Shown piece after piece: positions 35,883-45,199 of a stretch of DNA of 64,000 bases. Each line of letters begins with the position of its first letter. Positions within the stretch are counted from its first letter, which is position 1. The DNA comes from CAZNMF01 sp035547155. Lineage in GTDB: Bacteria > Acidobacteriota > Vicinamibacteria > Vicinamibacterales > SCN-69-37. A program made the position numbers and the translations under genes. The notes beneath the pieces are model-generated. The model was not told where the DNA came from. It was given only the letters and a program-made list of their open reading frames with translations, and made no database searches. The stretch spans positions 1 through 64,000 of the forward strand of contig DASZVJ010000116.1 of NCBI GenBank assembly GCA_035547155.1, written 5' to 3'.

Positions 35883-37523
35883 TCAGCTGCTCAGCAGCTC
35901 AGGCAGCCGCGTCAAGAACGTACGGATGACCTCGAGCTGTTCCGTCGTGGCGATGAAGTCGAAGGCGCCGGCATCGATGGCGCCGACGCGTCCTTCGACC
36001 GTCGCGACCAGCGCAGCCGGCACGACCGGGCACTCGCCGAAGAGTCCGATCAAGCTCGTCCACGCCGGCATGTCCAGAATTGCGACCACGTCGAGCGCGT
36101 CGCTCGCGAGCCACGGCGTCTCTCGATGGGTGCGCACCTGGCGCGCGAGGGCATGCAGCGCCAGCAGCGCGTGGGCGTCGGTGCAGCGAAGCGCGTCGAT
36201 CGTCACGAGCAGCCGTTGGACGACGAGCTGGGTGACGTCCTCATGCAGGATCGACCAGCCGACTTCGAACACGGTCACGAGATCGTGATGCACGAGGAAG
36301 TCGTCCGGCATCGATGAATCAGCCGCGTGTCCACGCATAGACGGCGGCCATCGATCGGGCCAGTGCTCGAGCCCGAGGTTGCACGCGCTCACGGCCGCCG
36401 CAGAGGCGCGTTCGGGAGTGAACGGGCCCGACGGCAGCGCACATCCCGACATCAGCACATTCGTGAGAAACGCGAGGTCCCGTGCGCGTGCATCGTACGC
36501 GGCCTCGTTGGCGTGCTGCAGGTGCGCCATCAGCCGCCGAATCGTCGCGAGATGCGACGGCGCACCGGCATCGCCTGTCAGCAGGCCGCGCGGCCGGCTT
36601 GCACCGAATGTGATGTCGGCGACGAGGCCCTCGATGGCGCGCACGTCCGCGTCGACGTCGGGATCGGACGTCGTGCGCGCGTCGCGTCGCAGCGGCATCG
36701 CCTCCGCCGCCGCTTCGCCCGTACGTCGATAGGCGACGGCGATGGGATTGCCGTCCGCGGCGTCTGCGCGTCGACGAGGCGACCGTGCCACGGCGAGGAA
36801 CGCGCGCGCGTCGGCGGCGCTGAGATAACCGCGGTCCGACCGGCGTCCTTCGCGGCCGACGGCCAGATCGTGCATCTGCTGCCCGGTGGCGGCGAGGAGA
36901 TCGTCGAGGCCGTCGCGCTCGAATCCGCGGCTCGACAGCCGGCGGCATCCGCGCATGATGTCGAGAAATCGTTCGGGCTCGTGCGCTTCGAGGGCGGTCA
37001 GGACCGCGACGATTGCGTCGAGGACGTCGGAGTGCCCGGCGCGCAGCAGATAGCCGGCGAGCTCCTGCTCCGCGTCGCCGGATGCCGCGGGACGGCGATC
37101 CCACGGCTCGTCGTCGCTCGGCGCGATCGGGGCGAACGACGCGAGGTCGAAGACGCGGACGTGCCGGGAAAGGCCGCCGACGATGAGATCGACGTCCATC
37201 GTCGCGGCGATCCGCGCGGCGTCGGCGTCGTCCATGCCGGCCAGCAACGCGAGCCAGTCCGCGAAGCGCACCGCGTCGAAGTGCTCGTCTTGACCAGCGG
37301 CGACGCCGCGCCAGAGATCCAGATCGAGGACGGCTGTCAGCTGGTCTGGAGTTGCACCGGCGATGAGCGCGCCGCACGCATCGAGGCCGTGCGCGTAGAT
37401 GATCGTCTGCAGCGTCTCCGGCGCGAGATGCGGGACGAGGTGTGCGAGATCGGATCGATCCAACAGACGCGCGATTCGATCGCGCACTGAGACCGCGAGC
37501 GCGGAGTCCGATAGTTTGGACAT
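35883..37523 (-). CDS. DUF6178-like protein
   Basis: A 546-residue soluble, largely helical protein. The N-terminal part (LLDRSDLAHLVPHLAPETLQTIIYAHGLDACGALIAGATPDQLTAVLDLDLWRG...FADWLALLAGMDD) matches the repeat-like layout of DUF6178 proteins described from deltaproteobacteria. Nothing catalytic could be picked out and no signal peptide or membrane segment is seen. Function is unknown. It stands alone, with TATGAT 9 bases before the ATG at 37523. Confidence 0.6.
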   Translation of the reverse strand: MSKLSDSALAVSVRDRIARLLDRSDLAHLVPHLAPETLQTIIYAHGLDACGALIAGATPDQLTAVLDLDLWRGVAAGQDEHFDAVRFADWLALLAGMDDADAARIAATMDVDLIVGGLSRHVRVFDLASFAPIAPSDDEPWDRRPAASGDAEQELAGYLLRAGHSDVLDAIVAVLTALEAHEPERFLDIMRGCRRLSSRGFERDGLDDLLAATGQQMHDLAVGREGRRSDRGYLSAADARAFLAVARSPRRRADAADGNPIAVAYRRTGEAAAEAMPLRRDARTTSDPDVDADVRAIEGLVADITFGASRPRGLLTGDAGAPSHLATIRRLMAHLQHANEAAYDARARDLAFLTNVLMSGCALPSGPFTPERASAAAVSACNLGLEHWPDRWPPSMRGHAADSSMPDDFLVHHDLVTVFEVGWSILHEDVTQLVVQRLLVTIDALRCTDAHALLALHALARQVRTHRETPWLASDALDVVAILDMPAWTSLIGLFGECPVVPAALVATVEGRVGAIDAGAFDFIATTEQLEVIRTFLTRLPELLSS

Positions 37524-37532
37524 GGGCCGGCC

Positions 37533-37538
37533 ATCATA
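37533..37538 (-). promoter_or_regulatory. Putative -10 box (leaderless type) of the DUF6178 gene
   Basis: TATGAT on the minus strand, 9 bases before the start codon; no ribosome site. Confidence 0.35.
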
Positions 37539-37666
37539 GCGGCCGCACGCGGATCGAAACAGTCTTGAAGTTCGCGCGCCTCTGGCGGATCCTGATAGTG
37601 GGCACTCCGCCAAACCTCCACGCGCCGCTGCCGCGCATCGCCGAGCGTGCGCCCCATCATCCTTCG

Positions 37667-37687
37667 GCAGCTCGCAGCTCGCAGCTC
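37667..37687. repeat. Tandem GCAGCTC x3
   Basis: Three perfect 7-base copies abut the CTG-repeat end of the transglutaminase gene, within a 165-base gap that otherwise shows no gene. Replication slippage is the likely origin. Confidence 0.7.
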
Positions 37688-37688
37688 G

Positions 37689-38654
37689 CTACTGCTGCTG
37701 CTGCTGCTGTCGCTGCTGGATCTCGTCGTCGGGCGCCGTCGCCGCGCGCGGCGGGACGATCCAACTCACGCTTGGGGAGAGCTCGCGCACCGCGATGGGC
37801 GATGTCGCGGGCGCGACGGCGACCGCGACGCTGAGCTCGCTGCCGGCGTCGCCCTTGAACACGCCGCGCGTCGGCGGCACGTCGCTGTAGTCGCGACCGA
37901 TCGCGACTGCGATGTGGCGGTCGCCGGCCATGGCGTTGTTGGTGGGATCGAAGCCGACCCAGCCGATGTGCGGCAGGAACGCCTCGATCCACGCGTGTGT
38001 CGCGTTGGCGCTGGCGCGGTCGTGCGCGGACTCGCGCGGGGCGATGTAGCCGCTCACGTACCGGCTGGGAATCCCGAGACTGCGCACGAGCGCGATCATG
38101 ATGTGCGCGAAGTCCTGGCACACGCCTGCACGCGCCCGCAGCGCATCGTCGATCGGCGAGTCGACGCGCGTCGTCCTGGGTTCGTACGCAAATTGCGAAT
38201 AGATGGTCGAGTTGAGCCCGCGCAGCGTCGACAGGGGATCGCGCTTCCGCCCGAAGCCGATCGCCACGGCGAATTGGCTGAGCGCAGCGGTCTGCCGCGT
38301 GAAGAGGCTCGGCATCAGCCAGTCGACGTACTCGCCCGACGCGGCGAGGTCGTCGACGTCGGTCCAGGCGTCTTCCGGCAATTGCCTCGGCAGATCGGGC
38401 GGCGCGGCCACGTCAACGGCCGCCTCGATCGACACGTCGAGCCGCGCGTGACGGCCTGGAATGTCGAAGTAGTGCACCGCGTTGCCGTAGTGGTCGCGGT
38501 ACGCGAACAGCCGCGCGCGGTGCGTCGTCGTCACGTTGAATCGCAGGCAGCGCTGGCGATCGAGCTCGAGCGGCTGCATGCGCAGCTCCATGACGCTCTC
38601 GCAGATGGGCGTGGTATAGACGAAGCGCGTGAGATGGCGGACGAGGTATTGCAT
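37689..38654 (-). CDS. Transglutaminase-like protease family protein with polyQ tail
   Basis: A 321-residue cysteine-protease-fold protein with an N-terminal bacterial transglutaminase domain (MQYLVRHLTRFVYTTPICESVMELRMQP) and a core with the triad. The cysteine is in RAGVCQDFAHIMIALVRSLGIPSRYVSGY (about 160), the histidine in ATHAWIEAFLP (about 205) and the aspartate in GWVGFDPTNN (about 220). It probably cleaves or ligates peptide bonds on a peptide made by the upstream ATP-grasp protein; no such product has been shown. The C terminus ends in a glutamine run (QQRQQQQQQQ) encoded by CAG/CTG repeats. Last gene of the ATP-grasp/alpha-E/transglutaminase operon. Confidence 0.88.
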   Translation of the reverse strand: MQYLVRHLTRFVYTTPICESVMELRMQPLELDRQRCLRFNVTTTHRARLFAYRDHYGNAVHYFDIPGRHARLDVSIEAAVDVAAPPDLPRQLPEDAWTDVDDLAASGEYVDWLMPSLFTRQTAALSQFAVAIGFGRKRDPLSTLRGLNSTIYSQFAYEPRTTRVDSPIDDALRARAGVCQDFAHIMIALVRSLGIPSRYVSGYIAPRESAHDRASANATHAWIEAFLPHIGWVGFDPTNNAMAGDRHIAVAIGRDYSDVPPTRGVFKGDAGSELSVAVAVAPATSPIAVRELSPSVSWIVPPRAATAPDDEIQQRQQQQQQ

Positions 38655-38692
38655 CGGATGATTCCTGCTGACTTGGGACGTCGAGTGAAGCC

Positions 38693-39631
38693 CTATCGAG
38701 CGATCGCCGCTTCGAGCGCGTAGCTGATGTACGTCTGGTTCAGCGCCGCATGGATCTGATCGCACTGTTCGCGGATGCTCTCGACGTATCGCACGAGATC
38801 GTCCGCGATGATCTCGTCGATCGTCCCGAAATTCAGCGCCGCGCGCAGCCGGCCGGCGAAGCGCTCCGGCCGGCCCGTCGCCTCGCGGCCGAGCACGCGC
38901 GCGATGGCGCGCAGCGAGTCTTCGATGCGATCGGCGGCGAACCGGACGGACCGCGGGCAGTCGGCGTTGAGCAGCAGGAACTCGACGAGGCGTTCGGGAC
39001 GGACGTCGGCCGTATGCGCGCGCGTGTACGCCTCGAACGCCGCGCACGCCCGCAGCAGACCGACCCACTCGACGTACTGACCAGTCTTCGGCGCATCGGC
39101 CGACGGATTGCCGCGCTCGGCGAAGTACTCCGCGAGCATCGACGCCGTTGTCGTCGCGCGCTCCATGTACCGGCCGAGCTGCATGTAGTGCCAGCCTTCG
39201 CCCTGGCTCAGCGTCGCTTCTGCCACGCCCTGGAACAAATGCGTCCCCTCGATCACCGCCCGCATGAACGCCGGACCATCCGGCTGCGACTCGCGCGACA
39301 CGAGATACAGCCGGTTGAGCTGCTCCCACATCTCCGCGCTGATCTGCTCGCGTATCTGACGCGCGTTCTCGCGCGCCGCGGCCACGCAGCCGACGACGAC
39401 GGCGCGATGCGCGGGATCGACGCGGCCGGTCGCTTCGGCGCGTGCCGGGATCTCCGGGATCGGCACGCCGGCCGGGCGCTCACCGACCGCCGACAGCAGC
39501 GTGCGGCCGACCGTATCCGTCGGATCGTCGAGACTGAGGCTGAGATGCACGTTGATCACGCGCGCGGAGTGCTCGGCGCGCTCGAGGTAGCGCCGCATCC
39601 AATAGAACGAGTCGGCCACGCGTGACAGCAT
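38693..39631 (-). CDS. Alpha-E domain protein (DUF403)
   Basis: A 312-residue all-helical protein that accompanies the circularly permuted ATP-grasp enzyme. It has the family hallmarks MLSRVADSFYWMRRYLERAEHSARVINVHL at the N terminus, AARENARQIREQISAEMWEQLNRLYL (about 95-120), YMQLGRYMERATTTASML and a C-terminal helical half. The stretch between about 35 and 85 (DPTDTVGRTLLSAVGERPAGVPIPEIPAR...) differs from the usual family linker. The molecular role is unknown; it is inferred to partner the ATP-grasp protein. It starts 5 bases after the ATP-grasp stop. Confidence 0.88.
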   Translation of the reverse strand: MLSRVADSFYWMRRYLERAEHSARVINVHLSLSLDDPTDTVGRTLLSAVGERPAGVPIPEIPARAEATGRVDPAHRAVVVGCVAAARENARQIREQISAEMWEQLNRLYLVSRESQPDGPAFMRAVIEGTHLFQGVAEATLSQGEGWHYMQLGRYMERATTTASMLAEYFAERGNPSADAPKTGQYVEWVGLLRACAAFEAYTRAHTADVRPERLVEFLLLNADCPRSVRFAADRIEDSLRAIARVLGREATGRPERFAGRLRAALNFGTIDEIIADDLVRYVESIREQCDQIHAALNQTYISYALEAAIAR

Positions 39632-39636
39632 CGTCG

Positions 39637-41109
39637 CTACTCCGCGAGCACCCAGGTATCTTTGCTGCCGCCGCCCTGTGACGAGTTGACGACGAGCGAT
39701 CCCCGCCTGAGCGCGACGCGCGTCAGGCCGCCGGGCACGACCGTGCACGAGTCGCCGCTGCACAGCACGTACGGCCGCAGATCCACGTGCCGCGGCTCGA
39801 TGCCCTCGTCGAGGAAGCTGGGCGCGCGCGAGAGCGCGAGCGTCGGCTGCGCGATGTAGTTGCGCGGGTTCGCGAGGATGCGCCGGCGAAACTCCTCGCG
39901 CTCGGCGGCCGTGCTGTGCGGGCCGATGAGCATGCCGTAGCCGCCGGACTCGCCGACGGCCTTGACGACCAGCTCGCCCAGGTGCTCGAGCGCGTACGCG
40001 CGATCCGTATCGTTGCCGAGCAGGTACGTCTCGACGTTCGGCAGGATCGGATCCTCGCCGAGATAGAACTTGATGATCGCCGGCACGTACGCGTAGACCG
40101 CCTTGTCGTCGGCGACGCCCGTGCCGATGGCATTCGCCATTGCGACGCTGCCCGCGCGGTATGCGTTGAACAGACCCGCGACGCCGAGCGCCGAGTCCGT
40201 TCTGAACGCGAGCGGATCGAGGAAGTCGTCGTCGACGCGGCGGTAGATGACGTCCACGCGCCGCAGCCCGCCCGTCGTCCGCATGTAGACGATGTTGTCG
40301 TGGACGAGGAGATCGCGGCCCTCGACGAGCTCGACGCCCATCTGTCGCGCGAGGAACGCGTGCTCGAAGTATGCCGAGTTGTAGACGCCTGGCGTGAGCA
40401 CGACGATCGTCGGCTGCGGCTGCGCCGGCGCGAGCGATCGCAACGTCGCGAGCAGCGCCTGCGCGTAGTGATCGATCGGCTCGATCTCGTAGTCGACGAA
40501 CAGCTGCGGGAACACGCGCTTGGTGATTTGGCGGTTCGTCAGCATGTACGACACGCCGCTCGGCACGCGCAGGTTGTCCTCGAGGACGGCGAACGATCCA
40601 TCCGGCAGCCGCACGAGATCCGTGCCCGCGACCGAGATCCGCACGTCGGGCCGCTGGTAGAGCCCGCGCATCTCGCGCCGGTAGTGCTGCGCGGTGACCA
40701 CGAGCTCGCGCGGGACGATGCCCTCCTTGAGGATGCGGCCGTCGCCGTAGACGTCGCGCAGGAACAGGTTCAGCGCGAGGAGGCGCTGCGACAGGCCGCG
40801 GCTGATGCGCTGCCATTCGTCGTGTGTGAGGATGCGCGGCAGCAGGTCGTAGGGAAAGACGCGCTCGGTGCCGCCTTTGTCGCCGTAGACGGTGAACGTG
40901 ATGCCCTGCTGGAGGAACGCGGCGTCGGCTTCGCGCTGGCGGCGCCGCAAATCCTCCGCCGGCAGATCGAGCAGCCGCGAGAGGAGCGCCTGATACGGCG
41001 GCCGAGGCCGGCCCGCGGCGTCGAACATCTCGTCGAAGCTCGTGTCGAGGTGATAGCTGGTGAAGAGCGCGGACAGCGCGACCGGGCCGCTGCCGGACAC
41101 GGGAGCCAT
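39637..41109 (-). CDS. Circularly permuted ATP-grasp type 2 protein (DUF404/407)
   Basis: A 490-residue predicted ATP-dependent carboxylate-amine ligase. Hallmarks are [103 protein letters not shown] and [13 protein letters not shown]. The family was grouped by comparative genomics with alpha-E and transglutaminase proteins as a predicted peptide-synthesis system, and its product remains uncharacterised. First gene of the three-gene operon. Upstream lies a 122-base gap with a short repeat. Confidence 0.92.
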   Translation of the reverse strand: MAPVSGSGPVALSALFTSYHLDTSFDEMFDAAGRPRPPYQALLSRLLDLPAEDLRRRQREADAAFLQQGITFTVYGDKGGTERVFPYDLLPRILTHDEWQRISRGLSQRLLALNLFLRDVYGDGRILKEGIVPRELVVTAQHYRREMRGLYQRPDVRISVAGTDLVRLPDGSFAVLEDNLRVPSGVSYMLTNRQITKRVFPQLFVDYEIEPIDHYAQALLATLRSLAPAQPQPTIVVLTPGVYNSAYFEHAFLARQMGVELVEGRDLLVHDNIVYMRTTGGLRRVDVIYRRVDDDFLDPLAFRTDSALGVAGLFNAYRAGSVAMANAIGTGVADDKAVYAYVPAIIKFYLGEDPILPNVETYLLGNDTDRAYALEHLGELVVKAVGESGGYGMLIGPHSTAAEREEFRRRILANPRNYIAQPTLALSRAPSFLDEGIEPRHVDLRPYVLCSGDSCTVVPGGLTRVALRRGSLVVNSSQGGGSKDTWVLAE

Positions 41110-41180
41110 GACGCAGTAAAAACCGGCGTTTTCAGGCTGTCAAGCGACGCAAGTGTTGGGTCCGACAGAAATGTGGAAGC

Positions 41181-41213
41181 GGCTACGGGCGACAGGCGAC
41201 GGACTACGGGCGA
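41181..41213. repeat. GGCTACGGGCGA-type direct repeat
   Basis: Two copies of a GGNCTACGGGCGA-like unit (41181-41192 and 41201-41213), separated by CAGGCGAC, lie in the 122-base gap between the ATP-grasp and GT-C genes. The sequence is repetitive and non-coding. Confidence 0.5.
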
Positions 41214-41231
41214 TGACTCGATTTGAACGTG

Positions 41232-42914
41232 CTACTTCGACCCTTCGAATCTCAATTCGTACAGCCGGCCTTCGCCGATTGTTGCGATCAGCACGACGCG
41301 GTCGGCGAAGGCCGCAAAGCGCGCCTCGACCTGCGCGCGCTCGACCGGCGGAATCAGCGACGTGTGCAGGATCACGTGCGTGAAGCCCATGCGCGCGATC
41401 GTCTGCAGGCTGCGCTCGTCGGGAAACGTCGTGAGCTGCCAGAAGGCATCTTGATAGCCCGGCGGCTGAATGCCGCTGTAGCCCTCGAAGATCGGACGGA
41501 AGTGCCCGAGTGAATGAATCATGTAGCGCGAGTTCCGTTCCTCGCGCACGATCAGGCTCTGCGAGTCCGGCAGGGGCAGATCGACGACGGCGACGGGGCC
41601 AGGCAGCGTCGCGACGTAACGATCGACGTCCGGAATCTCCATCGTGTAGTGGATCGGATGGAACGGCGCGACGGCGAACTCCGCGATCAGCAGCGCGCCC
41701 GCCACGCCGGCCAGCCACGACGTCGTCGACGGCGAGAGCCGGCGCGTCAGCCGCTCGAAGCCAACGCCGGCAAGGACGCCGAGCGCAAGCATGCCGACGA
41801 TGACGAAACGCGTCGGCACGCGGATGAAGCTCAGGCCCGGCAGCTGGTAAACCCAGCCCCAGAGGCCGAGCGGTGGACCGATCGCGAGCCACAGACACAG
41901 CGCCGCCAGCGCGAGGTACGCCCATGCCCACACTGGCGGGCGCCACGAGGAGCGCCGCCACATGATCATGGCGGCGGCGGCCAGGAGCAGCGGCAGCACA
42001 CCGGGAAACAACCACGCATCGGGCGGCTCGGACAGCCACTTCCACGACGGAAGCCGATGCTCGAGCCACGCGTCCACGTACGTCGGCGACGCGACGAAGC
42101 TCGACGTCGCGATGTCCCATCCGTCGAGGCCACGCCGAAGGCCGATTTCGCGCTGCGCGGCACGGTAGGGCAGGAAGATCAGGACCGGCGGTACCAGGAG
42201 CAGCACGCCGGTGACGCCCACATCGCGCATGCGCCGCATGAACATCAGCGGCGTACGCCGGACGAGCCGATCAGCGATCAGCACGGCGATCGCCAGCAGG
42301 CAGAACACACCGCCATGCCCGCTCGTGATCGCTTGCAGCGAGAAGAACGCCATCGCGATCCGCAGATCGCGCGGCCGCCCATCCTCGAAATAGCCGTGGA
42401 GGTATGCCAGGCAGAACGGTATCCACTGGACCGTCGTCAGGTGGAACTGATCGAGGCGCATGAAGCGCGGCGCGGCGAACGCGAAGACGAGGCCGCAGAG
42501 AATGGCCGCGGGTGTGCGCAGGCCGAGTCGACAGGCGAGCAGATACGCGCCGAGGCCGGACAGCGCGATCGAGGCGAAGACGATGACGTTCATCGCCAGC
42601 ACCGGCGTGCCGCCGAGCCAGATGATCGGCGCGGCGAGAAGCGCGCTGCCGATCATGTTCTCGGAGTACGCGAGCGTGTGGTGGAACGGATAGAAGATGT
42701 TCGCGTCGAAAATGGACCACGGATGGTGCGTGAACGCGTGGACGTCCCAGCCGAGAATCCAGATCGTCAGGTCGGTATCCGTGCCGGTCGTCAGGACGCC
42801 GTTGGCCAGATATCGCGGGAATGGCCACGTCATCGCGGCCGTCAGCGCCACGAACAACGCGAGGATCGTCCAGACGTGGCGCGGCGCGTGCTGCGCCGGC
42901 GAGTGATCGGTCAT
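41232..42914 (-). CDS. Polytopic membrane protein, GT-C-like
   Basis: A 560-residue protein with about ten helices (HVWTILALFVALTAAMTWPFP, GGTPVLAMNVIVFASIALSGLGAYLLAC, VGVTGVLLLVPPVLIFLPY, WAWAYLALAALCLWLAIG, FVIVGMLALGVLAGVGF) and a soluble C-terminal part of about 110 residues. An acidic periplasmic loop TTGTDTDLTIWILGWDVHAFTHHPWSIFDANIFYP follows helix 1, where GT-C enzymes keep catalytic aspartates. It may add a sugar to a lipid or protein, but the family is not certain. Start at ATG 42914 with TAAAGT 8 bases upstream. Confidence 0.68.
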   Translation of the reverse strand: MTDHSPAQHAPRHVWTILALFVALTAAMTWPFPRYLANGVLTTGTDTDLTIWILGWDVHAFTHHPWSIFDANIFYPFHHTLAYSENMIGSALLAAPIIWLGGTPVLAMNVIVFASIALSGLGAYLLACRLGLRTPAAILCGLVFAFAAPRFMRLDQFHLTTVQWIPFCLAYLHGYFEDGRPRDLRIAMAFFSLQAITSGHGGVFCLLAIAVLIADRLVRRTPLMFMRRMRDVGVTGVLLLVPPVLIFLPYRAAQREIGLRRGLDGWDIATSSFVASPTYVDAWLEHRLPSWKWLSEPPDAWLFPGVLPLLLAAAAMIMWRRSSWRPPVWAWAYLALAALCLWLAIGPPLGLWGWVYQLPGLSFIRVPTRFVIVGMLALGVLAGVGFERLTRRLSPSTTSWLAGVAGALLIAEFAVAPFHPIHYTMEIPDVDRYVATLPGPVAVVDLPLPDSQSLIVREERNSRYMIHSLGHFRPIFEGYSGIQPPGYQDAFWQLTTFPDERSLQTIARMGFTHVILHTSLIPPVERAQVEARFAAFADRVVLIATIGEGRLYELRFEGSK

Positions 42915-43003
42915 CCGCTAGTACTTTAGAACGTGTTTCGTTCGGCGGGCCGAATCTTCAGTTGTCGCCGGCGTGCTTCAGGCCGCCGGCGTCGACGAAG
43001 CGA

Positions 43004-43498
43004 CTAGTGCTGATCCGCCGCCTCGGACCACAGCAGGCCGAGGCCGGCGACGATCGTCAGGAGCATCAATCCGTTGGAGGCGCCGTGCAGGCGGCCGAAG
43101 AGCACGCGTCGCGCGTCCGTGTCGGGCAGGCTTGCGACGGGGCCTTTGACGCCGTCGCGGATCGACTCGATGCGCGGCGCAATCGCGAACACCGTCACCG
43201 CGCCGATCACCAGGAGACCGAGCACGGTCCAGAGACGAAGCTTGAAGTGGCGCGGGCGCGGGCCGATGGCCGCGCGCGCGCCGAGCGAGGCGCCGACGAC
43301 GGCCGCGAGCGCGAGCGCGACGTACTGAAATCGCTCGAAGACGGCGCCGAAGACGAGGCCGGCGACCTCGCGGCCGTGGACCGCGTCGCGCAACTCGAGC
43401 ACCGAGAAGATCGTCGGCGCGCCGACTGCCCCCAAAGCGACGAGGCCGCCAATCCATAGCGCCAGGGCCGCGATCGCGACGTACCGCAACAGCGTCAT
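43004..43498 (-). CDS. DUF4149 membrane protein
   Basis: A 164-residue protein with four predicted helices: LLRYVAIAALALWIGGLVALG, FQYVALALAAVVGASLGA, LWTVLGLLVIGAVTVFAIA and ASNGLMLLTIVAGLGLLW. The order and the GLHGASN-like loop before the last helix (GRLHGASNGLML) match DUF4149. Function is unknown. GATAAT lies 7 bases before the ATG. Confidence 0.78.
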   Translation of the reverse strand: MTLLRYVAIAALALWIGGLVALGAVGAPTIFSVLELRDAVHGREVAGLVFGAVFERFQYVALALAAVVGASLGARAAIGPRPRHFKLRLWTVLGLLVIGAVTVFAIAPRIESIRDGVKGPVASLPDTDARRVLFGRLHGASNGLMLLTIVAGLGLLWSEAADQH

Positions 43499-43505
43499 CG
43501 CGGCG

Positions 43506-43511
43506 ATTATC
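43506..43511 (-). promoter_or_regulatory. Putative -10 box (leaderless type) of the DUF4149 gene
   Basis: GATAAT on the minus strand, 7 bases before the ATG at 43498; no ribosome site. Confidence 0.35.
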
Positions 43512-43529
43512 CCCGAAAACGCCGCGTCC

Positions 43530-45128
43530 TCACGCGGCCGATCCCGTGAACTCTTCGTAGGTGCCCTTGAAGTCCTCGATGCCGTCTGCGCCGAAGTGCC
43601 AGATCCGCGTGCCGACTTCCTCGATCAGATCCTGGTCGTGCGTGACGAGCAGCACCGTGCCCTCGAACTTCTGCAGCGCGACGTTGAGCGCGTTGATCGA
43701 CTCGAGGTCGAGATGGTTCGTCGGCTCGTCGAACACGAGGACGTTCGGCTTCTGCAGCATGATGCGGCAGAAGAGCAGCCGCGCGGTCTCGCCGCCCGAC
43801 AGCGCCTCCGTCGGCTTCAGCCCCTCCTCGCCGGTGAAGAGCATCTGGCCGAGCAGGCCGTGAATGTCCTGCCGCGACGCGTCGGGATCGAACTGGTGCA
43901 GCCAATCGGCTGCCGTCCAGCCTTTCTCGATCGCACCGGTGTGATCCTGCGCGAAGTAGCCGATCGAGACTTCGTGGCCCCACCGCACCTGTCCGGCGTC
44001 GACGTCGCCGGCGTTGGTCTTCAACCCCGGCGCGTCCGCCAGCAGCGCCTTGAGCAGCGTCGTCTTGCCGACGCCGTTGCGGCCGACGAGCACGACACGC
44101 TCGCCGCGCGTCACGACGGCACCGAAGCCGTCGATGACCTGTTGCGATCCGAACGCCTTCGACACGCCGGAGCACTCGAGCGCGACCTTGCCCGACGGGC
44201 GGTTCATCGTGAAGCGGATGTACGGCCGCTGGATGTTCGATCGCGCCAGCTCGGTCGTCTGCAGCCGTTCGACTTCCTTGCGGCGCGACTGCACCTGGCT
44301 CGACCGCGTGCCCGCGGAGAACCGCGCGATGAAGTCGTTCAACTGCGCGATCTTCTTCTCGCGCTGCGCGTTCTGCGTTTCGATCGTCGCGCGGATCTGC
44401 GTCTTGGCCACGACCATCTCGTCGTAGCCGCCGGTGTAGGTGATGATCGTCTGATAGTCGATGTCGGCGGTGTGCGTGCAGACGGCGTTGAGGAAGTGCC
44501 GATCGTGCGAGATGACGATCAGCGTGCCGTCGTAGCGGACGAGAAAATCCTGCAGCCAGTGGATCGAGTCGAGGTCGAGATGGTTCGTCGGCTCGTCGAG
44601 CAGCAGCGCTTCGGGCCGGCCGAACAGCGCCTGCGCCAGCAGCACGCGCACCTTCTGTCCGCCCTGCAGCTCGGCCATGCGCCGCTCGTGCAGCGCGTCG
44701 GCGATGTCGAGGCCCTGCAGCAGGATCGCGGCGTCGCTCTCGGCGCTGTAGCCATCTTCTTCGCCGACGAGGCCCTCCAGCTCGCCGAGGCGCATGCCGT
44801 CGGCGTCGGTCAGCGACGCTTTGGCGTAGAGCACCTCACGCTCCTGCAGCGCCTGCCACAGGCGCGTGTTGCCCATGATGACGGTGTCGACGACGCGGTG
44901 TTCGTCGAAGGCGAACTGATCCTGTCTGAGAACGCCGATCTTCGCGGGCCGGGTGACCGTGCCTTTCTGCGGCGGCAGCTCGCCCGTGAGCAACTTCATG
45001 AACGTGGTCTTGCCCGCGCCGTTCGGCCCGGTCAATCCATAGCGGCGCCCCGCCGAGAACGTCGTCGTGACGTCCTCGAAGAGGATCTTGCCACCGTACC
45101 GCATCGAGACACCTTGGACGGAGATCAT
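43530..45128 (-). CDS. ABC-F family ATPase, YbiT-like
   Basis: A 532-residue soluble protein with two ABC ATPase domains and no membrane part, acting on ribosomes. Walker A motifs are GPNGAGKTT (about 34) and GRNGVGKTT (about 350); signatures are LQGGQKVRVLLAQAL and LSGGETARLLFCRI; Walker B strands are LLLDEPTNHLDL and LVFDEPTNHLDL. The interdomain linker (about 240-300, ARFSAGTRSSQVQSRRKEVERLQ) is the P-site tRNA-interaction motif of ABC-F factors. Length and linker best resemble YbiT. It probably relieves stalled or non-productive ribosomes. Confidence 0.9.
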   Translation of the reverse strand: MISVQGVSMRYGGKILFEDVTTTFSAGRRYGLTGPNGAGKTTFMKLLTGELPPQKGTVTRPAKIGVLRQDQFAFDEHRVVDTVIMGNTRLWQALQEREVLYAKASLTDADGMRLGELEGLVGEEDGYSAESDAAILLQGLDIADALHERRMAELQGGQKVRVLLAQALFGRPEALLLDEPTNHLDLDSIHWLQDFLVRYDGTLIVISHDRHFLNAVCTHTADIDYQTIITYTGGYDEMVVAKTQIRATIETQNAQREKKIAQLNDFIARFSAGTRSSQVQSRRKEVERLQTTELARSNIQRPYIRFTMNRPSGKVALECSGVSKAFGSQQVIDGFGAVVTRGERVVLVGRNGVGKTTLLKALLADAPGLKTNAGDVDAGQVRWGHEVSIGYFAQDHTGAIEKGWTAADWLHQFDPDASRQDIHGLLGQMLFTGEEGLKPTEALSGGETARLLFCRIMLQKPNVLVFDEPTNHLDLESINALNVALQKFEGTVLLVTHDQDLIEEVGTRIWHFGADGIEDFKGTYEEFTGSAA

Positions 45129-45145
45129 GCGATCAAGAAAAGTTG

Positions 45146-45169
45146 GAAGTCAGAAGCCAAAAGCCAGAG
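45146..45169. repeat. GAAGTCAGAAGCC-type short repeat
   Basis: GAAGTCAGAAGCC followed by AAAAGCCAGAG gives a short run of similar AGAAGCC/AAAGCC units in the 71-base gap before the ABC-F start. It is AT-richer than its surroundings. Confidence 0.35.
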
Positions 45170-45199
45170 GTTACGAACGTGCCGGACCCGAAGCCCGGC

